Origin: an uncultured Erysipelotrichaceae bacterium
GTDB lineage: Bacteria; Bacillota_I; Bacilli_A; RF39; UBA660
Assembly: GCA_902768065.1 (NCBI GenBank)
Contig: CACXJP010000001.1
Span: 1-64,000, forward strand
Length of the DNA: 64,000 nucleotides
Direction: 5' to 3'
Positions within the stretch are counted from its first letter, which is position 1; each line of letters starts with the position of its first letter. The position numbers were made by a program, and so were the translations under genes. Positions 58,364-64,000 of the stretch are shown in pieces. The notes under the pieces were generated by a model. That model did no database searches. It had not been told where the DNA came from and was given only the letters and a program-made list of their open reading frames with translations.

Positions 58364-58771
58364 ATGAATAAAGAACAATTAATAGATTATTTAAATGGAT
58401 TATTTCAAATGGCATCTTCCCTATCGGATTACATAGGACCATCTTATATTAAAGTAGATTGCTATCTAAAAGAGGAATTTAAAGAAGAATTCTGTAATAA
58501 TTATAATATAAAGGGATTAGATATTAAGAAAAGTAATAAAACAATAGAAACTGCCCTACTCGATTGGTTTGGAACTGATGAAAAAATAATAGAAAGTATA
58601 TTATATTGGCTAAATATTAATAACATAAAAATAAAAACAATTTATTATTTCAGTGAAGACTTATTAAATAATTTAAATAATCAACAACAAGATTTCTATT
58701 TTCTAGAGGATATTATTATTGCAGAAATTTCAGAATATATAATAATTCTACTATTAGGAAATAATGAATAA
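58364..58771 (+). CDS. Uncharacterised acidic protein
   Basis: Not recognised. The 135-residue protein has an AAGAGG ribosome binding site, follows khpB by 39 bp and has its own strong terminator. It is acidic, without membrane helices. N-terminal residues 1-25 look helical, a middle part alternates strands (YIKVDCYLKEEFKEEF), and the C-terminus has a hydrophobic strand or helix (EDIIIAEISEYIIILLLG). It lies between khpB and mnmE, which are usually adjacent in Bacillus, so it is an insertion in a conserved block. No function is proposed. Confidence 0.7.
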   Translation: MNKEQLIDYLNGLFQMASSLSDYIGPSYIKVDCYLKEEFKEEFCNNYNIKGLDIKKSNKTIETALLDWFGTDEKIIESILYWLNINNIKIKTIYYFSEDLLNNLNNQQQDFYFLEDIIIAEISEYIIILLLGNNE

Positions 58772-58794
58772 AAAAGACACTTTTGTGTCTTTTT
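58771..58794 (+). terminator. Intrinsic terminator
   Basis: AAAAAGACAC-TTTT-GTGTCTTTTT, a perfect stem ending in T residues, directly after the stop codon of the uncharacterised gene. Confidence 0.92.
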
Positions 58795-58901
58795 ACAATG
58801 TTTACACCCTATTCTACTAAAAAATATAATAAAAAAACAAATAATGATATTATTATAATAACATGGAGAAATATAAAATAATTTTATTTATATAAAAAGT
58901 A

Positions 58902-58910
58902 TGTTATAAT
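58902..58910 (+). promoter_or_regulatory. Extended -10 promoter of mnmE
   Basis: TGTTATAAT (58902-58910) has the extended -10 TGnTATAAT; no strong -35 was found. It is 27 bp upstream of the mnmE start, after a clear terminator. The remaining 58795-58936 contains no gene. Confidence 0.65.
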
Positions 58911-58936
58911 ATGAAAGTTGAAAAAGGAGGAATACT

Positions 58937-60298
58937 ATGAATGATACAATATGTGCAATAGCTACAGCACAAGGAGTAGGAGCAATATCAATAATAAGAG
59001 TAAGTGGTGATGATTCCACAAAAATTGTGGATAAAATATTTCAAGGAAAAGACCTAACAAAAGTTGAATCACACACAATTAATTATGGTCATATTATAGA
59101 TAATAATGAAATTATAGATGAAGTATTAGTATCAGTCATGAAATCTCCTAAAACATTTACAACTGAAGATGTAGTAGAAATTAATACTCATGGAGGAATA
59201 GCAGCAACAAATAGAACATTGGAATTATTATTAGAAAATGGATGTAGATTAGCTGAGCCTGGAGAATTTACAAAAAGAGCTTTTCTTAATGGTAGAATAG
59301 ATTTATTAGAAGCAGAAGCAGTAATGGATATGATAGATGCCAAAACAGAAAATCAAAGAAAAATGGCAATAAATCAAATAGATGGAAAAACATCAAATTT
59401 AATAAATGAATTAAGAAGTGATATGATCCAAATAATAAGTAATATAAATGTTAATATAGACTATCCAGAATATGATGATGTTGATATAATTACAAACGAT
59501 ATTCTAATTCCAAAAATAAAAAAACTAAAAGAAAAGATATTAAAAATACTAAAAGAATCAGAAAATGGAAAACTTATTAAAGAAGGAATAAAAACATCAA
59601 TTATAGGAAGACCCAATGTTGGAAAAAGTTCATTATTAAATGCATTATTACAAGAAGATAAAGCAATAGTTACTGATATAGCAGGAACAACAAGAGATAT
59701 AGTAGAAGGTCAAATAAGAATAAATGGAATAATTCTAAATATGATAGATACTGCAGGAATAAGAAAAACAGAAGATATTATAGAATCAATTGGTGTTGAA
59801 AAAAGTCTAAAAATAATGGAAGAAGCAGATTTAATTTTGTTTATGATAAATAATAATGAAGAATTATCAGATGATATAAAAGAATTAATTAATAAAATAA
59901 ACAATAAAAAGTATTTAATATTAATAAACAAAAAGGATTTAGAAACAAAGTTTAACAAAGAAGAATTAAATGTAGATAAAAATAGAATCGTTGAATTAAG
60001 TATTATAAATAATGAGGGAATAGAAGAATTAAAAGAAAAAATAATAGAAATGTTTAATATTAATGAATTAGAAACAAAAGATCCAACATATTTAAGTAAT
60101 TCTAGAAGTATAAGCATATTAAAAAGATGTTTAAAAAGAGTAGAGGATATAGAAAAATCACTAAATGATAATATGCCAATAGATATGATAGAACTAGATA
60201 TTAAAAACATATGGGAAGAATTAGGAACAATAAATGGCACAAATTATGAAGAAGAATTGTTAGATGAAATGTTTAGTAGATTTTGTTTAGGTAAATAG
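58937..60298 (+). CDS. mnmE: tRNA modification GTPase MnmE
   Basis: MnmE acts with MnmG to make the cmnm5 modification at U34 of tRNAs. The 453-residue protein has the N-terminal tetrahydrofolate-binding domain (ICAIATAQGVGAISIIRVSG), a helical domain, a G domain with GRPNVGKSSLLN, DTAGIRKT and NKKD, and the C-terminal FCLGK with the conserved Cys. An AAAGGAGG site is present. mnmG follows 14 bp later. Confidence 0.97.
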   Translation: MNDTICAIATAQGVGAISIIRVSGDDSTKIVDKIFQGKDLTKVESHTINYGHIIDNNEIIDEVLVSVMKSPKTFTTEDVVEINTHGGIAATNRTLELLLENGCRLAEPGEFTKRAFLNGRIDLLEAEAVMDMIDAKTENQRKMAINQIDGKTSNLINELRSDMIQIISNINVNIDYPEYDDVDIITNDILIPKIKKLKEKILKILKESENGKLIKEGIKTSIIGRPNVGKSSLLNALLQEDKAIVTDIAGTTRDIVEGQIRINGIILNMIDTAGIRKTEDIIESIGVEKSLKIMEEADLILFMINNNEELSDDIKELINKINNKKYLILINKKDLETKFNKEELNVDKNRIVELSIINNEGIEELKEKIIEMFNINELETKDPTYLSNSRSISILKRCLKRVEDIEKSLNDNMPIDMIELDIKNIWEELGTINGTNYEEELLDEMFSRFCLGK

Positions 60299-60312
60299 AA
60301 GAAGGTGAGATA

Positions 60313-62181
60313 ATGTACGAAATAATAGTAGTAGGTGGAGGACATGCAGGATGTGAGGCAGCATATGCTTCAGCAAAGAAAGGACATAAGACACTACTAA
60401 TTACAAGCAATATAAAAAATATCGCAGATATGCCTTGCAATCCTCATATTGGAGGAAGTGCAAAAGGAATAGTTGTTAGAGAAATTGATGCCTTAGGTGG
60501 AATAATGGGAAAAATTGCTGATAAAACTCACCTACAAATAAAAATGTTAAATAGTGCAAAAGGACCAGCGGTACAGTCATTAAGAGCTCAAGGTGACAAA
60601 ATAACATATCCACAGGAAATGTTGAAAGAATTAAAATCTTTACCAAATTTAACTATAAAAGAAGCAATGGTTGAAGATTTAATGATAGATAAAAATGTTG
60701 TCACAGGTATAATTTTAGAAGATAAAGAAGAAATTAAATCAAAAATAGTAATTTTAACAACAGGAACATATTTAAAGGCAGATATTTTAGTAGGAAATAC
60801 CAGAACAAGACAAGGTCCACACGGAGAAAGACCATCCTTATTTTTAAGTGATAAGTTAAAAGAATATGGTTTTGAAATCAAAAGATTAAAAACAGGAACA
60901 CCACAAAGAATAGATAGAAAAACAATTGATTTTTCAAAATTAAAAGAAGAACCAGGAGATAATAAATACTTAACATTTAGTTTTGATTTAGAACCACAAT
61001 ATAAAATAGAGGATCAGTTGCCATGTCATTTAACATATACAACAGAAGAAACTCACAAAATAATAAGAGATAATTTAAATAAATCTTCAATGTATGGTGC
61101 CTTAGATGATATAGAAGGAATAGGGCCAAGATATTGTCCATCAATAGAAGATAAAGTAGTAAGATTTGCAGAAAAAGAAAGACATCAGTTATTTGTAGAA
61201 CCAGAAAGCAGATATTATGATGATATGTATTTACAAGGATTTTCAACATCAATGCCCCCAGAAATACAAGAAATGATGGTACATTCATTACCTGGTTTTG
61301 AAAAAGCAAAAATTGTAAAATATGGCTATGCAATAGAGTATGATGCAATATACCCAACACAATTAAAAGCATCCTTAGAAACAAAAATATTAGAAAACTT
61401 ATTTACTGCAGGACAAATAAATGGAACAAGTGGATATGAAGAAGCTGCATGTCAAGGATTAATGGCAGGAATAAATGCATCATTGAAATTAGAAGGAAAA
61501 GAACCATTAGTATTAAAAAGAAACGAAGCATACATAGGCGTGTTAATAGATGATTTGATAACAAAAGGAATAAGAGACCCATATAGATTACTAACATCAC
61601 GAGCAGAATTTAGATTATTATTGAGAAGTGATAATGCTGATCAAAGACTAAGAAGACATGGCTATGAAGTAGGGTTAATAAATGAAGATCAAATAAATAG
61701 ATTAAATAAAAAAGAAAATGAAATAAAAGAATGCCTAGAATGGACAAAAGAAAATAAGTTAAAAGTAACAGAAGATGTAAAAGAAAAATTTGAAAAAAGA
61801 AACTACTCAGTACCAAATGCAACATTATCATTTGAACAATTATTAAGTAGACCAGAAATTACAATAGAATTCTTAGAAGAATTTAAGAAATTTCCATATG
61901 AAGATGAAATAAAAGAACAAGTAGAAATTTATTTAAAATATAAAGGATATATAGAAAAATCATATAAAGAAGCAGAAAAAATGCTAAAATTAGAAAAAAA
62001 ACAAATACCAAAAGATATTGATTATAATAAGATCAAAAATATTGCAAGTGAAGCAAGACAAAAATTAAATGAAGTAAGACCAACAACAATCGCACAAGCA
62101 ATACGTATTAGTGGAGTCAATCCATCAGATATTTCGATTCTTTCAGTATATTTAAAGAAGGAGTATGGAAAAAATGAATAA
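60313..62181 (+). CDS. mnmG: tRNA uridine 5-carboxymethylaminomethyl modification enzyme MnmG
   Basis: The FAD partner of MnmE. The 622-residue protein has the FAD-binding GGGHAGCEAAYASAKKG near the start, CNPHIGGSAKGIVVREIDALGG, the conserved LKTGTPQRID, AGQINGTSGYEEAACQGL and the C-terminal helical domain that binds MnmE (ARQKLNEVRPTTIAQAIRISG). Length is typical. It overlaps rsmG by eight bases. Confidence 0.97.
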   Translation: MYEIIVVGGGHAGCEAAYASAKKGHKTLLITSNIKNIADMPCNPHIGGSAKGIVVREIDALGGIMGKIADKTHLQIKMLNSAKGPAVQSLRAQGDKITYPQEMLKELKSLPNLTIKEAMVEDLMIDKNVVTGIILEDKEEIKSKIVILTTGTYLKADILVGNTRTRQGPHGERPSLFLSDKLKEYGFEIKRLKTGTPQRIDRKTIDFSKLKEEPGDNKYLTFSFDLEPQYKIEDQLPCHLTYTTEETHKIIRDNLNKSSMYGALDDIEGIGPRYCPSIEDKVVRFAEKERHQLFVEPESRYYDDMYLQGFSTSMPPEIQEMMVHSLPGFEKAKIVKYGYAIEYDAIYPTQLKASLETKILENLFTAGQINGTSGYEEAACQGLMAGINASLKLEGKEPLVLKRNEAYIGVLIDDLITKGIRDPYRLLTSRAEFRLLLRSDNADQRLRRHGYEVGLINEDQINRLNKKENEIKECLEWTKENKLKVTEDVKEKFEKRNYSVPNATLSFEQLLSRPEITIEFLEEFKKFPYEDEIKEQVEIYLKYKGYIEKSYKEAEKMLKLEKKQIPKDIDYNKIKNIASEARQKLNEVRPTTIAQAIRISGVNPSDISILSVYLKKEYGKNE

Positions 62182-62809
62182 AGAAGAGTTTATTGAAGAA
62201 TGTAAAAAGATAAATATAGATATAAAAAATGAACAATTAAATAAATTAGAAAAATTTTATCACCTAATGATAGAATGGAATAAAAAAATTAATTTAACAA
62301 GAATAACAGAAGAAAAAGAAGTATATTTAAAACATTTTTATGATAGTTTAACTTTAAATAAAGTTGTTGATCTTAAGAAAATAAAAACATTATGTGATGT
62401 AGGAACAGGAGCAGGATTTCCTGGAATAGTTTTAAAAATAATCTTTCCTGATATAAAAATTACTTTAATTGATTCACTTCAAAAAAGGGTAAATTATTTA
62501 AATACAATTATAAAAGAGTTAGAACTAAATAATATTGAAGCTATCCACACAAGAGGAGAAGATTTTAAAGGTAAATATGATGTTGTAACATCAAGAGCTG
62601 TAGCAAATGTAGAAAAACTTATGGATTATACAATGCATCTAGTATCAAAAAAAGGTATATTTGTTGCTATGAAAGCAAAAATAGAAAATGAATTAACAGA
62701 AAAAGTAAGAAATAATATAGAAAATAAATATATTATTATCAAAGAAGAAAAATTTTATTTACCAATAGAAGAAAGTGAGAGAACATTGTTAGTAATAAAA
62801 AACAAGTAA
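62174..62809 (+). CDS. rsmG: 16S rRNA (guanine527-N7)-methyltransferase
   Basis: RsmG makes m7G527 in the 16S decoding region; its loss gives low-level streptomycin resistance in other bacteria. The 211-residue protein contains the N-terminal helices, LKHFYDSL, the SAM loop CDVGTGAGFPGIVLK, SRAVANVEKLMDY and the C-terminal end. ATG 62174 (MNKEEFIEE) is preferred with AAGGAG nine bases upstream; ATG 62165 directly abuts that site. Confidence 0.95.
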   Translation: MNKEEFIEECKKINIDIKNEQLNKLEKFYHLMIEWNKKINLTRITEEKEVYLKHFYDSLTLNKVVDLKKIKTLCDVGTGAGFPGIVLKIIFPDIKITLIDSLQKRVNYLNTIIKELELNNIEAIHTRGEDFKGKYDVVTSRAVANVEKLMDYTMHLVSKKGIFVAMKAKIENELTEKVRNNIENKYIIIKEEKFYLPIEESERTLLVIKNK

Positions 62810-62834
62810 AGTATGTAAAAAACATACTTTTTTT
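62808..62834 (+). terminator. Intrinsic terminator after rsmG
   Basis: AAGTATGT pairs with ACATACTT followed by seven T; the stem begins at the last base of the stop codon. Confidence 0.88.
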
Positions 62835-62847
62835 GTTAAAAAACAAG

Positions 62848-62876
62848 TTGAAAGAAAATATAAAATAATATATAAT
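62848..62876 (+). promoter_or_regulatory. Sigma-A promoter of the noc-type gene
   Basis: TTGAAA (62848-62853), 17 bp, TATAAT (62871-62876), giving the gene its own transcript about 55 nt upstream of its start. Confidence 0.85.
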
Positions 62877-62929
62877 GATAATATAGGAAAAAATAGAAAA
62901 GAATAAAAACAATAGAGAGGGGAAATATC

Positions 62930-64000
62930 ATGTACGGAGATAATAAAGACGAAATTGTCCAATTATATTTAGACGATATTATACCTAATAGATTTCAGCC
63001 AAGGGAAGTATTTGATGAAAGAGCTTTAAAAGAATTAGCAGTTTCAATAAAAGAACATGGAGTAATACAACCAATAATAGTAAGAAATGTAAATGGTAAA
63101 TATGAAATAATAGCAGGAGAAAGAAGATATAAAGCATCAGCACTAGCAGGACAAACCAAAATACCTGCAATTATAAGAAATTTAGATGACAAAGAAAGTT
63201 CAAAAGTTGCACTACTAGAAAACCTTCAGAGAAAAAATTTAAATGCAATAGAAGAAGCTCGAACATATCAAAAAATTCTTGAAATAGATCAAATGACACA
63301 AGAAGAATTAGCAAAAACAATGGGAAAAAGTCAATCTGCTGTTGCTAATAAATTAAGATTACTTAATTTGCCTGATGAGGTACAAGAAGCGCTATTAAAA
63401 GAACAAATATCTGAAAGACATGCGAGGGCATTGTTAAATGTACCTGATACAAAAAAACAAAAAGAATTGTTAAATAAAGTAATAGAAGAAAAAATAAGTG
63501 TTAGAAAACTTGAAGAAGAAATAAATGTTTTATATCCGAAAGAAAAGAAAGAATCTGCAGAAGATAACTCTATTGCTCAAGCAACTAATAGTTATCTTAA
63601 TGACAAACCACTATCTCCAACATCTATAAATATTGAAGAAGAAAATAATTATGGTAAGGTGACAATAGCTCCACCACAAGAAGGTGATAAAACGGATAAG
63701 TTTATTAATTATGGAGAAATAGGTAAAAAAGAAGAGGTGCCAACAGCACCAAACGGATTTGAATTACCAGAAACAACACCTCCAAGTATGGATATAAATC
63801 AAATAAAAGAACAAACATCAGATATCAATAATAAATCAATAGGAGAAACATCAGAAATAGATGGAATGCTAAACTTAACTGGTGGACCAATAACACCAGC
63901 TGAAAAGATAGTAAAAGAAACAATCAAAGAAGATACAGAAGAAAAACCTTCTGATGATTATTTTAAACCATCAGATTTATCAGCAGTACCAAATCCACCA
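62930..64000 (+). CDS. noc: Noc-type ParB-family protein (cut by window edge)
   Basis: ParB-family CTP-dependent DNA clamp. 357 codons are visible and the frame stays open to the edge. It has the CTP site (AGERRYKA, 62-69, and ENLQRKNL, 97-104), the helix-turn-helix GKSQSAVANKLRLLNLP and SERHARALL. At the four positions that separate Noc from ParB it has Gln135, Lys141, Asn146 and Arg163, the Noc set. This fits its place after rsmG, where Bacillus has noc. The N-terminus (YGDNKDEIVQLYLDDI) lacks the amphipathic membrane helix of Bacillus Noc. From about residue 205 a long acidic, Pro/Thr/Asn-rich tail follows, making it larger than the 283-residue B. subtilis Noc. ATG 62930 has a GAGAGGGG site. 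Confidence 0.88.
   Translation, partial: MYGDNKDEIVQLYLDDIIPNRFQPREVFDERALKELAVSIKEHGVIQPIIVRNVNGKYEIIAGERRYKASALAGQTKIPAIIRNLDDKESSKVALLENLQRKNLNAIEEARTYQKILEIDQMTQEELAKTMGKSQSAVANKLRLLNLPDEVQEALLKEQISERHARALLNVPDTKKQKELLNKVIEEKISVRKLEEEINVLYPKEKKESAEDNSIAQATNSYLNDKPLSPTSINIEEENNYGKVTIAPPQEGDKTDKFINYGEIGKKEEVPTAPNGFELPETTPPSMDINQIKEQTSDINNKSIGETSEIDGMLNLTGGPITPAEKIVKETIKEDTEEKPSDDYFKPSDLSAVPNPP

Noticed and set aside
57658..61831. Several leucine/phenylalanine-rich open frames antisense to yidC, khpB, mnmE and mnmG
   Set aside because: They are mirror frames of AT-rich, lysine- and glutamate-rich genes, lack ribosome binding sites and resemble no protein family.

Overview
The window is a very AT-rich stretch of bacterial chromosome spanning a replication origin. 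Gene content and order point to a low-GC Bacillota (Bacilli), most likely an uncultured, Mollicutes-related host-associated lineage. From the origin leftwards the order is nearly the Bacillus subtilis origin backbone with most intervening genes removed: dnaA, dnaN, (comK in the yaaA slot), recF, gyrB, gyrA, SRP RNA, dnaX, ebfC, recR, bofA, holB, ricT, yabB, rsmI, metG, tatD, rsmA, yabG, veg, spoVG, yabP, yabQ, divIC, tilS, ftsH, dusB, lysS, cysS, mrnC, rlmB, sigH, secE, nusG, rplKAJL, rpoBC, rpsL, rpsG, fusA, tuf. Rightwards are rpmH, rnpA, yidC, khpB, mnmE, mnmG, rsmG and a noc-type gene. TGA acts as a stop (for example the ATGA overlap of yabG and veg), so this is not the Mycoplasma genetic code.

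Layout. 1-15,000: translation elongation and ribosomal genes with the RNA polymerase genes; the L10 leader and several good sigma-A promoters are visible. 15,000-24,500: a tail-anchored kinase-like protein, sigH, RNA enzymes, cysS, a YfcC-like transporter, lysS, dusB and mscL. 24,500-31,000: ftsH, tilS, divIC and a sporulation block (yabQ, yabP, spoVG, veg, yabG). 31,000-33,000: a SipW/ER-type signal peptidase beside two paralogous membrane-anchored surface proteins. 33,000-46,900: metG with its T-box, mfd, pth, rRNA/tRNA methylases, replication factors, bofA and the small SRP RNA. 46,900-47,100: an intergenic region with two parS palindromes and a perfect Noc-binding site. 47,100-56,250: gyrase, recF, comK, dnaN, dnaA and the two-part oriC. 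56,250-64,000: the rightward arm. Every gene points away from oriC.

Several housekeeping genes look damaged: rpoC is frameshifted by an exact 14-bp tandem duplication, ftsH has lost about 89 bp inside its AAA domain, rplL lacks about a third of its usual length, and rpmH is four residues short. The first two are most simply explained by assembly or sequence errors. Transcription terminators repeatedly fold over the stop codon of the gene they end, the pattern associated with RNA polymerase outrunning the ribosome.

The most interesting connected observation is the segregation/nucleoid-occlusion set: the ParB-family gene at the right edge carries all four residues that define Noc DNA specificity, the window holds its exact target site next to two parS sites, and half-copies of that target form the gyrA terminator. 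This Noc lacks the usual N-terminal membrane helix and carries a long disordered tail instead. A comK homologue next to dnaN with helically phased upstream repeats, the SipW cluster, the kinase-like protein and a 43-residue prepilin-like peptide are the other leads.
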